Source of the DNA: Capra hircus
Lineage: Eukaryota > Chordata > Mammalia > Artiodactyla > Bovidae
Direction of reading: 5' to 3'
NCBI RefSeq assembly: GCF_001704415.2
Contig: NC_030808.1
Coordinates: forward strand, 85,093,594-85,157,593
DNA: 64,000 bases
The position numbers were made by a program, and so were the translations under genes. Shown here piece after piece: positions 44,160-55,828 of the stretch; positions within the stretch are counted from its first letter, which is position 1; each line of letters opens with the position of its first letter. Under the pieces are notes generated by a model that was given only the letters and a program-made list of their open reading frames with translations, did not search any database and had not been told where the DNA came from.

Positions 44160-44480
44160 TTTAAAACATGAAGCTCTTTATTTTATACATACAAACAGGA
44201 AAATTCATATTATATTGTTTTGTATGCATAAATGATATATAATAATAATTTAAAAAACCCTTGTACCCTGTACTTAAAAAGTGGACGTCTCCTTCCATAA
44301 TTCCTGTCTTTCCTTAGAAAAGAGTAACCATTCTTCTGAGTTTCGTGTTTCTCATTCTTTTCTTTTTCTCCTAGTGTTGTCACATTTGTATGTATGTCTG
44401 TATATACCTCACCAACTTGCAAATTATTTGATGAAAATGTTCTATCTCTGTTGTCTTGTAGAGCTTCTAGAATACACCAA
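44160..44480 (-). repeat. Ancient L1M-type LINE fragment
   Basis: AAAAAACCCTTGTACCCTGT, AGAGTAACCATTCTTCTGAG and CACATTTGTATGTATGTCTG resemble, in order, the reverse-complemented 3' region of old L1M elements ('cccgtgtacccaccaccc', 'gaggtaaccactatcctga'). Diverged. Confidence 0.5.
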
Positions 44481-44767
44481 ATATAACCAAAAGAACACAT
44501 CCTTCACACATCTTGGTATTTATCAGCTTAAGAAAGTCAGCTTGTCTGAAAGTCAGTTTCTCAACTTGAAATGGGAATAAACCTATTGTGTGAGAAATAT
44601 TTTAAGCAGTTACTGAATTCATGTGATCAAAATCTTCTTCAAAGTGCTTGTTTATTGTAGCTGTTCCACAAACATCAGGCCCATATTTTCTCACTACCAG
44701 AACACTCCAAATATCCCTATCACACAAGTCTGTTAAATTGGGGTGTCCAGTTTCTGCTGTTGTATTC

Positions 44768-45526
44768 ATTCAGTTCAGTCATGTCCGACTCTTTGAGACC
44801 CCATGGGATGCAGCACCCAGGCTTCCCTGTCCATCACCAACTCCCGGAACTTGCTCAAATTCATGTCTATTGAGTCCAAGGGACTCTCAAGAGTCTTTTC
44901 CAACACCACAGTTCAAAAGCATCAGTTCTTCGGTGCTCAGCTTTCTTTATAGTCCAACTCTCACATCCATACATGACTACTGGAAAAACCATACCCTTGA
45001 CTGTATGGACCTTTGCCAGTACAGTAATGTCTCTGCTTTTTAATATGCTGTCTAGGTTGGTCACAGCTTTTCTTCCAAGGAGCAAGTGTCTTTTAATTTC
45101 ATAAGTGCAGTCACCATCTGCAGTGATTTTGGAGCCAAGAAAATAGTCTGTCACTCTTTACACTGTTTCCCCATCTATTTGCCATGAAGTGATGGGACCG
45201 GATGCCATGATCTTCGTTTTTTTAATGTTGAGTTTTAAGCCAACCTTTTCACTCTCCTCTTTCATTTTCATCAAGAGGCTCTTTAGTTCCTCTTTGCTTT
45301 CTGCCATAAGAGTGGTGTCATTTGCATATCTGAGGTTATTGATATTTCTCCCAGCAATCTTGATACCAGCTTGTGCTTCATCCAGTCCAGCATTTTGCAT
45401 GATATACTCTGCATATAAGTTAAATAAGCAAGGTGACAATATACAGCCTTGACATATTCCATTGCTAATTTTGAACCAGTTTGTTTTTCCATGTGCAGTT
45501 CTGAGTGTTGCTTCTTGACCTGCATA
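44768..45526 (-). mobile_element. BovB LINE, truncated and internally deleted, 11-bp target-site duplication
   Basis: CTGTTGTATTC at 44757-44767 recurs at 45527-45537. The reverse-complemented 3' end (ATTCAGTTCAGTCATGTCCG) breaks off at ATGTCTATTGAG near 44875 and resumes at TCCAAGGGACTCTCAAGAG, so roughly 240 bp of BovB are missing. AGTC is shared at the break. RT sequence in the frame 45158-45439 reads YAND instead of YADD (45317-45328), losing a catalytic aspartate. Confidence 0.92.
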
Positions 45527-45537
45527 CTGTTGTATTC

Positions 45538-46071
45538 TTAATAACTACTTTTTTTCCAGATGGGTAGGATGAATACTAACATGTTTTTCTAACTTGCTAC
45601 TTCCATAGTATTCTCAGGAAAGGTCTTTACTGAATATCATTGGTATTAAAAACTATCTTAAATTGAGATAGATTTTGGTCTTTCAATCTCTTAATGGCCA
45701 AACTATTCTCATTATTCAGCCTTATATGATACTCTCTTTCTGTTGAAATTATTGTTGGATGAATATATTTTGCATGCATCTTATAGTTCCTCTATAACAA
45801 TGCACACCAAGGAGACTTCTGATTGGCGATATTGCTCATGTGGATGGTCACAACTTAGAAATTAATTTTAGACATAAATCCTAGATTATTGTGAAAATGG
45901 CCATGTCTTTATTCTATCCTTATCTTTCAGTATCTAATATCAACCTAAATATTCTTTTTTTTTTCCTAAATATTCTTTATCCAAGATTAGTTGATATCCC
46001 ATCTCTGAGAAAGGCAAACCACAAGCCACTTAATGCCAATGTGCGTATTAGCTGGCATATCCTGACTGGTT
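45538..46071. other. Unique AT-rich DNA
   Basis: Nothing recognised; this is the pre-insertion left flank of the inverted L1. Confidence 0.5.
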
Positions 46072-46084
46072 CTCAAAATTCTTT

Positions 46085-47578
46085 TTTTAATATAAATTTA
46101 TTTATTTTAATTGGAGGCTAATTACTTTACAATATGTATTGGTTTTGCTATACATCAACATGAATCCACCACAGGTATACACGTGTTCCCCATCCTGAAC
46201 CCCCCTCCCTACTCCCTCCCTGTACCATCCCTCTGGGTTGTCCCAGTGCACCAGCCCCAAGCATCCAGTATCATGCATCAAACCTGGACTGGTGATTCAT
46301 TTCATATATGATATTATACATGTTTCAATGTCATTCTCTCAAATCATCCCACCTTCTCCCTCTCCCACAGAGTCCAAAAGACTGTTCTATACATCTGTGT
46401 CTCTTTTGCTGTCTCGCATACAGGGTTATCGTTACCATCTTTCTAAATTCCATATATATGCATTAGTATACTGTATTCGTGTTTTTCTTTCTGGCTTACT
46501 TCACTCTGTATAATCGGCTCCAGTTTCATCTACCTCATTAGAATTGATTCAAATGTATTCTTTTTAATGGCTGAGTAATACTCCATTGTGTGTATGTACC
46601 ACAGCTTTCTTATCCATTCATCTGCTGATGGACCTCTAGGTTGCTTCCATGTCCTGGCTATTATAAACAGTGCTGCGATGAACATGGGGTACATGTGTCT
46701 CTTTCAATTCTGGTTTTCTCAGTGTGTATGCCCAGCAATATAGTAAAGTTGCAGGATATAAAATCAACACACAGAAATCCCTTGCATTCCTATACACTAA
46801 TAATGAGAAAATAGAGAAATTAAGGAAACAATTCCATTCACCATTGCAACAAAAAGAATAAAATACTTAGGAATATATCTTCCTAAAGAAACCATTTCCT
46901 TGGAGAAGGAAATAGCTACCCACTCCAGTGTTCTTGCCTGGAGAATCCCAGGGACGGCGGAGCCTGGTGGGCTGCCATCTATGGGGTCGCACAGAGTTGG
47001 ACACGACTGAAGCAACTTAGCAGCAGTAGCAGCAAAGAAACTAAATACCTATATATAGAAAACTATAAAACACTGGTGAAAGAAATCAAAGAGGACACTA
47101 ATAGATGGAGAAATATACCATGTTCTTGGATCAGAAGAATCAATATAGTGAAAATGAGTATACTACCCAAAGCAATCTATAGATTCAATGTAATCCCTAT
47201 CAAGCTACCAGTGGTATTTTTCACAGAGCTAGAACAAATAATTCCACAATTTGTATGGAAATACAAAAAACCTCGAATAGCCAAAGCAATCTTGAGAAAG
47301 AAGAATGGAACTGGAGGAATCAACCTGCCTGACTTCAGGCTCTACTACAAAGCCACGGTCATCAAGACAGTATGGTACTGGCACAAAGACAGAAATATAG
47401 ATCAATGGAACAAAATAGAAAGCCCAGAGATAAATCCATGCATCTATGGACACCTTATCTTTGACAAAGGAGGCAAGAATATACAATGGATTAAAGACAG
47501 TCTCTTTAACAAGTGGTGCTGGGAAAACTGGTCAACCACTTGTAAAAGAATGAAACTAGAATACTTTCTAACACCATA
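46085..47578 (-). mobile_element. Young L1 (L1-BT type) with 5' inversion, 13-bp target-site duplication
   Basis: CTCAAAATTCTTT occurs at 46072-46084 and 47579-47591. From the left, 46085-46737 is minus-strand L1: A-tail complement, 3' UTR (TAATTGGAGGCTAATTACTT) and the last part of ORF2. At 46738 (CAATATAGTAAAGTTGCAGG) the sequence switches to plus-strand ORF2, which runs to 47578. The order and the duplication fit a single insertion with 5' inversion by twin priming. Part of ORF2 between the two arms is missing. A Bov-A2 unit sits inside. Confidence 0.93.
46893..47033 (+). mobile_element. Bov-A2 single unit inside the inverted L1
   Basis: One BovB-derived unit, from TTGGAGAAGGAAATAGCTAC to GGACACGACTGAAGCAACTT with an AGCAGCAGTAGCAGC tail. 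AAAGAAAC at 46885-46892 and 47034-47041 is the target-site duplication. It shows the L1 arm was in place before Bov-A2 stopped moving. Confidence 0.9.
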
Positions 47579-47639
47579 CTCAAAATTCTTTAGAATGATC
47601 ATAAATGTCACTTTGAAAAACTTTCATGTCAGAAGCTAA
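47076..47639 (+). pseudogene. L1 ORF2 fragment (187 codons open)
   Basis: An open frame over the part of ORF2 after the RT active site: MSILPKAIYRFNVIPIKLPV, TELEQIIPQFVWKYKKPRIA, GINLPDFRLYYKATVIKTVW and SLFNKWCWENWSTTCKRMK. It ends in flanking DNA, the last 20 residues or so being non-L1. The lack of stops in this inverted arm fits a recent insertion. The start Met is internal to ORF2, not a native start. Confidence 0.92.
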
Positions 47640-48265
47640 GATTATGCCTATTTTTCAGAGAAAAAGTAGAGGTAAAATAATTTGTTCTAATCTAGTAGGG
47701 GGAGTGTTTGTCAGAATATGTATGCATGTAAGTCTTTCGTAGTGCTACCTCTTGATTTTAGATTTTCTTTTAAAAAGAATGCTTGAATGCTTATAAAATT
47801 TTTACACAGAATAAGAAATCCATTCTTATAGATCATTCATTTGCTCAGTTTTTGGATTACACATAATAAATTCCTTTAAAAATTAACCATCAATATTTAT
47901 TTTAAAATACTCACTTATTCCTTAACTAATTTTCAAAATATGACATAGGAAAATGTTATTTAACTCATTTCAGAAAGACCAGGAATTATATTATTTGGTC
48001 AGTCTACCTCTGCTCTGAGGGAGAAGAAATGTTTGATTCAGCAATCATGCAAATTACTGTATCCTGGAAAGATCTTCATGGATGATAATCTGCATTGGCT
48101 GAAACTTGGGCACTTTTTCAGAAGATCCCTATATGCCATTCATAAAAGAATAGTATTGGACAGGCTGCTGCCGAAGCATTACTGCAGCAAGATAGATGAT
48201 GTCTGTGATCCAAAGGCCTTGGAAAGAAAATAGTTTAAACCTTTGACCTCATCAGGAAGAGATCA
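47640..48265. other. Unique DNA
   Basis: A 66-codon plus-strand frame (48033-48233) without recognised domain lies here, preceded by a perfect octamer ATGCAAAT (48047-48054, inside the frame). Not supported as a gene. Confidence 0.4.
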
Positions 48266-48365
48266 AAGTATATATTAATGTATATATATTAATGTATATA
48301 TATATTATATATATATATTTTCACCTCCTGACCATCCATCCATCTATCCATCTATCCACCTATGT
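48266..48365. repeat. (TA)n block followed by (CATC/CTAT)n
   Basis: TATATATTAATGTATATATA-type repeats with self-complementary ends run to about 48322; then CATCCATCCATCTATCC units follow. Confidence 0.9.
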
Positions 48366-48406
48366 ACCATATCTGTCAGTCTGTCACTTTATCCCCAAAT
48401 CACCAG

Positions 48407-48706
48407 CTTTATTTTAATTTTTAAATTTTATTTTATATTGGAGTAGATTAACAATGTTGTGTTAGTTTCAGATGTACAGCAAAGCGATTCAGTTATACAA
48501 ATACATGTATCTATTCTATTTCAAATTCTTTTCCCATTTAGGTTATTGCAGAGTTCCCTGTGCTATACAGTAGTTTCTTATTGATCGTTTGTTTTAAATA
48601 TAGCAATCAATCCCAAATTCCCAGTCTACTTCTCCCCACCATCCTTTCCGCCCTCACCCCGATAACTGGAAGTTCGTTGCCTAAGTCTGTGAGTCTGTTC
48701 CTGCCA
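48407..48706 (-). mobile_element. L1 LINE 3' UTR fragment
   Basis: GGAGTAGATTAACAATGTTG, GTTTCAGATGTACAGCAAAG, GTTATTGCAGAGTTCCCTGT and GTGCTATACAGTAG are the reverse-complemented L1 3' UTR. AAATCACCAG at 48397-48406 and 48707-48716 is the core of the target-site duplication. Confidence 0.9.
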
Positions 48707-48716
48707 AAATCACCAG

Positions 48717-50972
48717 TTTTAATAGAGCACTATAGGCACTGAAGTGCTCAGCAAAATAGACTGTATGATAGCAAGTGGCCCCTGCAAGATATGGTAGTAC
48801 ATATGATCAGGTGTTTTTCCATAAATGTCTTTGGATATTCAAAGTATTGCATGAGCATCCATTAAGAATTATATTCAACTTCACTAAGCAGTCACTTGTG
48901 CAACCATATAGAAGGAGGAAGAAAAGAAAGCAACTTTTATTCAAGTAGGGAAAAAAACCCCACAGTTATTTAGACTTAAGGTTTCTAAAAAAACAGGAAA
49001 CTGACGTGAAGAAATAAACACAGTCTATAAAGCACTGAGGACTGCACTTTAAGCACAACTGACTAACATATCCAGACAAGATAGAGATGCCATTGTCATA
49101 AATAGTAAAATTTAACTCAGACATTGCTTACTATTTGATAATGTTGCCTCTGAACTTTCAGGTCAATAATACGTATTAACATTTCTTTTAGGTACAAAAT
49201 TCTATCAAAATACCATGAAATTATATCATGCAAAAAAATCAACAACAAGGAGCACACTGGGGGAAAGAGCAATATTTAAATAAAATACCTTCAATTTTCC
49301 CTGAACTCAAATAATAGCTTCTATTTTATCATATTTTTACAGTTTCCCTGATAGGAAAGTCACACCAGTAGCAAGGCTTTTATTTTAGAATGTGTGGTCA
49401 CTGGACAGTATTTTTCTCTTGAGATAAGGTTGTCCCCTGACTTTTGAAAGATTATTTTGACCATCATCTTGCTGTTCTTATATAAATCTTTTATCCTGAA
49501 ATGAGACCAATTCCAGCATGGAGACCTCCACTACAGATTATCCATGACCAAAATCATTATACTGGGAAAATGAAGTCCAGACTAGTATGTTTGAATTATG
49601 GTGTGAAGACAGTCATTGAAGGGTCCCACTTTTCAGGTTTGTAGTATCTTAAAGTCAGGTATACCCAACTGCTCCATTCCTGGAAAACATGTTATGATCC
49701 AAAATCTATAGGTACAAGGTTGTTTTTAGTTTAGCTGTTGTTTTCATTTTATTTTTATTTTACTTGGAAAGTACAGTCCAAGTATAATAGGTATAGCTAT
49801 GTGTATATAAAGATAAAAGATGTATCAAAATGTACTCTATTTAGAGGAAAAAATAAACCTTTAAAAGGTGAATGTAGTCAAATATTTTTAAATAATAGAG
49901 TTGAATGAGTAGATGAATGAATAATCTATCAACTACCTATCAAAAATACATTGTATAGCTAGAGTATGAAAAGCTCAGTGCTAGTTGTGAGGAGGACAAA
50001 TATGCATATATTGCAAAAACCATTGGTAATTAAAATCAAATGAATACCCTTTGGATAAACGACTAGTATCTAGAATCTTCCCACTGCCAAATTACAGAAT
50101 TCCCATAGTAACTTTTTCCTTTCATTTTGTCTCAAAACATGCACATTTTATTTGTGTGTGTAGTATGTAATATGAAGTGGCTACCTTAATTGGCAATAAT
50201 TGGCAATTTTCCAAGTCCTGCATTCATTTCCCACTCCTGTTTACTGCATAATCCTTTTCTTTTTCATTAGTTATAATAAACATTGTTTTTCATATATTAA
50301 ATTGCTATATATAGTAGAAACTAAGTGGAGTGGAAATTAAGATATATAATACATATGTAGATATTTAATACATAAATGCAAATAGTTTATAGTATATCTA
50401 CAAAATGGAAATTATACACTACAAAAATGGAAACTGTGTCTTCCAATATTTATATTTCACATTTTTGTTAAAAATTTAATCACACTGTTGAGAAAGTCAT
50501 AATACTCTGGCAGATTTATTGAGGCTTATGTTTCAACGGAAACAGCTATTTTGAATTGTTGTTATAGGTTTAAGTCCAAACTCCTTTGTGGATCTCAAGC
50601 CAGAGAACTGGACTGAGCTGAGTTCTGATTTTATTTTCTTCTCTGAACCTGTCAAACTTGCTTTATTCTTCTCACTAAATACATGTCTAACTTGTTTTCT
50701 CAAAAGATCATTATTTTTCTCTCTATTGTATGTATTTTTCAGTCTATAGCCAGTTTTATAACCAAGATTTTACTCTTGCAGAAAACCCAGTGCTCAAAAT
50801 TTATTCGTTCTTAGAGGTTAAACATTTGTAAAACAGGGAAATTGTTTTTCTGAATTTTTTGTTGTCTCTAACTTGAATTTTGTATTTTTTCAAAGTCATA
50901 ATATGTGGCAAAACATTTAAATAATTTTTCAGTGAAATAACTCTGTTTTTTTCCCCTGATAGTTTATATTTG
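48717..50972. other. Unique AT-rich DNA
   Basis: No transposon or exon recognised in 2.2 kb. A weak L2-like trace (GTCCAAACTCCTTTGTGGAT) may exist near 50575. Confidence 0.45.
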
Positions 50973-51229
50973 TGGAGAAGGCAGTGGCAACCCACTCCAG
51001 TACTCTTGCTGGAAAATCCCATGGATGGCAAAGCCTGGTAGGCTGCAGTCCATGGGGTCGCTAAGAGTCGGACACAACTGAGCAAATTCACTTTCACGCA
51101 TTGGAGAAGGAAATGGCAACCCACTCCAGTGTTCTTGCCTGGAGAATCCCAGGGACGGGGGAGCCTGGTGGGCCTGCCGTCTGTGGGGTTGCACAGAGTT
51201 GGACACAACTGAAGTAACTTAGCAGCAGC
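50973..51229 (+). mobile_element. Bov-A2 SINE (dimer), 12-bp target-site duplication
   Basis: Two BovB-derived units (GGAGAAGGCAGTGGCAACCC and GGAGAAGGAAATGGCAACCC) with the linker CACGCATT and an AGCAGCAGC tail. AGTTTATATTTG at 50961-50972 and 51230-51241. Confidence 0.96.
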
Positions 51230-51241
51230 AGTTTATATTTG

Positions 51242-52662
51242 GGCATGATAGTTTTTCTTGGGTGCTGATTAATAACTAACACTATGGTAATAAGCTGGGA
51301 AAAATGCTGAAGGAATAGAAGAAATGCCCCTAGATTATAAATATACTACAGGGACAAGCATGGAACCAGGAATCACCAGGCTTTATTGAAGAGGACCTTG
51401 AAGAATGAGTAGCATTAAAGAAGGAAGATAGGAGATATGTGAGATGTTGACATACCAGGAAAGGGATATCTAAAAGCCCAGAAGTGGGCCACTGGTTAGC
51501 ATTGCCTTACTAGAGAAATGGCAGGTGCTCCACTCTGTGCTCACTTGTACTACTCCTATGATAAATATTTCAATTTTTTACTCTAAATAAAGTTATTTAA
51601 AATGTTATATGAAGAATGAAAATTTGGTAGAAGTCCTTTATTGTGTCTTACTATTAATTACAACCAGAAAAAGTAAGAAAAAAAATAGTTACATATTCAG
51701 AGTCTAAAATGACTCTAAGATAAAAGGTTCATAGATCACAAGGTATCTTATAGTTCAGCATCAATCCTTCTTGTTTAAGAACTTGTATGAACTGATTTGG
51801 ACAATAGAGTTAAATAAACATGAAATTTGTTAGACACCATGGATTTATAAACTCATAGGATTAAGTCTTTAACCCTTATTCATAAAGGATTAAATGGAAT
51901 AAATTTTAAAATTTATTTTAAGGAGGTATTTTCAGAATTAAGTAGTTTACAATAGCCCAGAGTAAAAGAATTCCTCTCAGGTTTAGTTTAGGGCCAGCTT
52001 GTATCTTTTACCCATGATAACTGACTTCTAAAAACATGTTTTATTTCATCCTTGAACTCAATACAGAAAAGATCTAATATGCACAATCTGTGTATCTTCA
52101 GTCATATCATAATATATTCATAATCTGTTCAAATTAGGAAACATAGAGTTCTTACTTTGGGAGGTACAGATAAATTAATAAATTAATGTAGAGGTTGATT
52201 AGTGAGAGAGAGACCCTATTGACTGAATAACTTTACCTGCTGAGCAGTTTATACATAGTAAATAATTTACATGCTGGGAAAATATTATTACTTGTTTATT
52301 CTATCTTTCTCCTAATATGTTCAAAGAAAACCTTTCCAGACAGTGTAATAACTTGTAGACACTGACTGGCACCATATTAATATAGACAAGCAGTTACAAA
52401 TAAATGAATTCAGTGTTTTACAGTATGTGAAGAGGCCAAATTTTAGTTGTTGTAATACAACAGGGAGACCCAAGAATCAAAGGAATAAAAAAAATTCTGT
52501 ATGCATCTTTTCCATCCCATTTTAATTCCTCTGCCAGAATTGCCTAGGGAAGATTTGGTTGACAAAGGAGAGTATAACCTTAAATCAATGGTTTTGAAAG
52601 TGTAGTCTTCAGACCCTTGTTTGAGAGCCTTTCAAGGAGTCCGTGAAATCAAAGCTATTTTT
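51242..52662. other. Unique AT-rich DNA
   Basis: Nothing recognised; open frames are short. Confidence 0.45.
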
Positions 52663-52673
52663 ATGATACTACT

Positions 52674-52924
52674 GTGTGTGTATGTGTGTGGACGCACGTG
52701 CATGCTCAGCCATGTTCAACTTTTTGTATCCCCATTGACTGTAGCCCGCCAGACTCCTCTGTCCATGGAATTTTCCAAGCAAGAATACTGGAGTGGGTTG
52801 CCATTTCCTATTCCAGGAATCTTCCTGTCCCAGGGATTGAACCCATGTTTTTTGCATCTCCTGAATTGCAGGTGTATTCTTTACCACTGAGCCGCCTGGG
52901 ACCATTGAGCCACCTGGGAAGCCC
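52674..52924 (-). mobile_element. Bov-tA SINE, 11-bp target-site duplication
   Basis: ATGATACTACT at 52663-52673 and 52925-52935 brackets a complete reverse-complemented copy. Its 3' end carries GTGTGTGTATGTGTGTGG. The head end is partly duplicated (CCGCCTGGGACCATTGAGCC). Confidence 0.95.
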
Positions 52925-52935
52925 ATGATACTACT

Positions 52936-53408
52936 AAGATGTTACTTATTTTCTCATTGTGTTGGTATTTTGCACTAATTGTACACAAACTATGATGGAT
53001 AAACTGTTGATGATATAAGGTAGTGGTATTAAACTCTAATAGTCAATATATTCTTCACCTCCACACTTTCAATAAAAAGCCACTTGCACTTAAGAATTTC
53101 CTTGATTCAACAATAAAAGTTTTTAATTTTATTAAATGCTGTCCCTTGAGTACATGTCTTTTTTAATAGTCTGTGCAACTAAATGGGAAACACACATAAA
53201 GCATTTCTGCTGTATACTGAAGTAACATAGTTTTTTCAAGGATAGCACTATCATGATTGAGATGCAAGATGACTCCCTGATAAAATTAGTGGTAATTTTA
53301 ATTAATATGACTTGATTTTAAATAATACATAATGAAATATATTGACATGTAGAAGATTTTAAGTAGACGGATATTTTCCAAAGGACTAATATAATATTTC
53401 AAAACTAG
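52936..53408. other. Unique AT-rich DNA
   Basis: Nothing recognised. Confidence 0.45.
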
Positions 53409-53626
53409 TGTGTATGTGGATGCTCAGTCATGTCCGACTCTTTGTGACCCTGTGGACTGCAGCCCTCCAGGCTTCTCTGTCCGTGGAATTTTCTAGGCAA
53501 GCATACTGGAGTGAGTTGCCGTTTCCTACTCCAGGGGATCTTCTTGACCCAGGGATGGAACCTGTGTCTCCTGGGTCTCCTGTACTGGCAGACAGATTCT
53601 TTACCACTGATCTACCTGGGAAGCCT
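53409..53626 (-). mobile_element. Bov-tA SINE
   Basis: A reverse-complemented copy from GTATGTGGATGCTCAGTCAT to the head CACTGATCTACCTGGGAAGC. A short internal repeat (GTGTCTCCTGGGTCTCCTG) sits in the B-box region. Confidence 0.92.
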
Positions 53627-53931
53627 GATTTGAAAGCCACGCACTAGTAAAAGATCTGCTCAAAGTACCAAATAAGCCAATGGGTTTGAGTATAACAGAG
53701 TATAGAAAGTTCACTGATGTTTCAGATTCCATATTGAAACTAACCATTAAAGAAACCATGTTCATCAAGTTTTGGTGTTGCATAAAAGGATGATACTCAT
53801 AACTATCTATAAAGGCTATTTAGACACTCCGCTTTCTAACTGCACATTTGTAAGAGATCAGAATTTCTCAATATACTTCAAAGTCACAGCAGATTGAGTG
53901 AAGAAACAGATCTGAGCATTTAGCTGTCTTC
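53627..53931. other. Unique DNA
   Basis: Nothing recognised. Confidence 0.45.
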
Positions 53932-53984
53932 TTTTTTAAGTTTTTCAATCTATTTTGAAAATTGATTTACAATGTTGTTAATTT

Positions 53985-54113
53985 CTTTTTTCCCCCCACT
54001 GGTTTGGCCACATCATGTGGCTTGTAGGATCTCAGTTCCTGAGCAGAGATTGAACCTGGACCATGGCAGAGAAAGCCTGGAATCCTAACCACTAGGCTAC
54101 CAGAGAACTCCCC
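53985..54113 (-). mobile_element. Short CHR-type tRNA SINE inside L1 3' UTR
   Basis: GGTTTGGCCACATCATGTGG, GGATCTCAGTTCCTGAGCAG, AGATTGAACCTGGACCATG and CTAACCACTAGGCTACCAG are the reverse complement of the same SINE type as at 41076. TGTTGT on both sides may be a short duplication. Confidence 0.85.
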
Positions 54114-54892
54114 ACACTGTTGTGTGCAACAAAGTGATTCAGGTATACACATATATATTCCTTTTTAAAAATGTTCTTTTCTATTATGGTTTATCATAGG
54201 ATATTGAATATAGTTCTCTGTGCTATACAGTAGGACCTTCTTGTTTATCCATTCTCTATTTAAAAACTTAGGTCTGCTAATCACAGTGTCCCACTCCATA
54301 CATCCCTATTGGCAACCCCCAGTCTGTTCTTTATGTCCATGATTCTGTTTCCGTTTCATAGATAGGTTCATTTGTGTCATATTGTAGATTCCACATATAA
54401 GTGATGTCATATGATATTTGTCTTTCTCTTTCTGGCTTAGCTCAGTGTAATAATTTCTAATCGTATCCATGTTGCTGCAGATGGCATATTTCATTCTTTT
54501 TTTTTGTAGTTGACTGATAACACCATTGTATGTATGCACCATATCTTCTGTATTCATTCATCTATCAGTGGACCTCTAGGTTGTTTCTGTGTCTTGGCTG
54601 TTGTGAATAGTGTTGCTGTGAATATGGGGGTGCATGTATCTTTTTGAATTATAGTTTTATCTGGATATATGCCCAGGAGTGAGATTGCTGGTTCATATGG
54701 TAATTCTATTTTTAGTTTCCTGAGGAACTTCCATACTGTTTTCCACAGTGGCTACACCAACTTACATACCCACCAACAGTGTAGGAAGGTTCCCTTTTCT
54801 CTACACCCTCTCTGGCATTTGTTATTTATAGACTTCTTCATGATGGCTATTCTGACTGTTGTGAGCTGTTGCAGTTTTGATTTGCATTTCTC

Positions 54893-54940
54893 GTCTCCCG
54901 CATTGCAGGCAGAGGCTTTACCATCTTGAGCCCCCAGGGA
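54893..54940 (-). mobile_element. Bov-tA head fragment inside L1
   Basis: CGTCTCCCGCATTGCAGGCA with GAGGCTTTACCATCTTGAGC is only the tRNA-derived head in reverse complement. The BovB-derived 3' part is absent, and L1 sequence continues on both sides (GATTTGCATTTCTC and AATAATTAGTGATGTTGAGC). Confidence 0.85.
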
Positions 54941-55643
54941 TGCTCAATAATTAGTGATGTTGAGCATCTTTTCATGTGCCTATTGGCCATCTATGTTTCT
55001 TATTTGGAGAAATGTCTATTTAGGTCTTCTGTCCATTTTTCAATTGAGTTGTTTTTTGTTGTCGTGTGACCTCTCATATATTTTGTAAAGCCTTTGTTGG
55101 TCACATCATATGCTAATATTTTCTCTCATTCTGCAGGTTGTCTTTTCATTTTGTTTATGGTTTCCTTTGCTGTGCAAAAGCTTTAGAGTTTAATTAGGTC
55201 CCATTTCTTTCTTTTATTTTTTTTATTTCTGTAGCCTTGGGAGACTGACCTAAGAAAACATTGGTACAGTTTATGTCAAAGAATGTTTTGCCAATGTCTC
55301 TTCTAGGACTTTTATGTCTTCTGTTTAAGTCTTTAAGCCATTTTAAGTTCATTTTTGTGTATGGTGTGAGGATGTGTTCTAACTTCATTGACTTACATGC
55401 AGCTTGCTGAAGAAACTGTCTTTTTTCCCATTGTAAAGCCTTGCCTCCTTGTTGAGGTTAATTGACCACAGGTGTGTGGGCTTATTTCTGGGCTCTCTAT
55501 TCCACTGACTTACATGTCTGTTTTTGTGCCAGTACCATATTCTTTGGATTATTATAGCTTTGTAGCTACCCTGTCTGAAGTCTGGGAGTGTTGCGCCTCC
55601 TGCTCTGTTCCTTTTCTTTGGGATTATTTTGGCAATTTTTGGG

Positions 55644-55828
55644 CTTCCCTTGTGACTCAGCTGATAAAGAATCCTCCTGCAATGCAGGAGACCTGGGTTT
55701 GATCCTTGGGTTGGGAAGATCCCCTGAAGAAGGGAAAGTCTACCCTCTTCAGTATTCTGGCCTGGAGAATTCCATGGACTGTATAGTTGCAAAGAGTCAG
55801 ACATGACTGAGTGAGTGACTTACACTTT
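55644..55828 (+). mobile_element. Bov-tA SINE inside L1 ORF2
   Basis: From GGCTTCCCTTGTGACTCAGC to GAGTCAGACATGACTGAGTG. TTGGCAATTTTTGGG on the left and TTGGTAATTCTGGG on the right form an imperfect duplication of L1 sequence. Confidence 0.92.

Noticed and set aside
44648..45043. A 131-codon plus-strand frame
   Set aside because: Most of it is antisense BovB; the start is in unique DNA without support.
48033..48233. A 66-codon plus-strand frame with a mixed, protein-like composition and an octamer motif inside
   Set aside because: No domain recognised, no splice signals matched, and the frame is short; the octamer may be chance.
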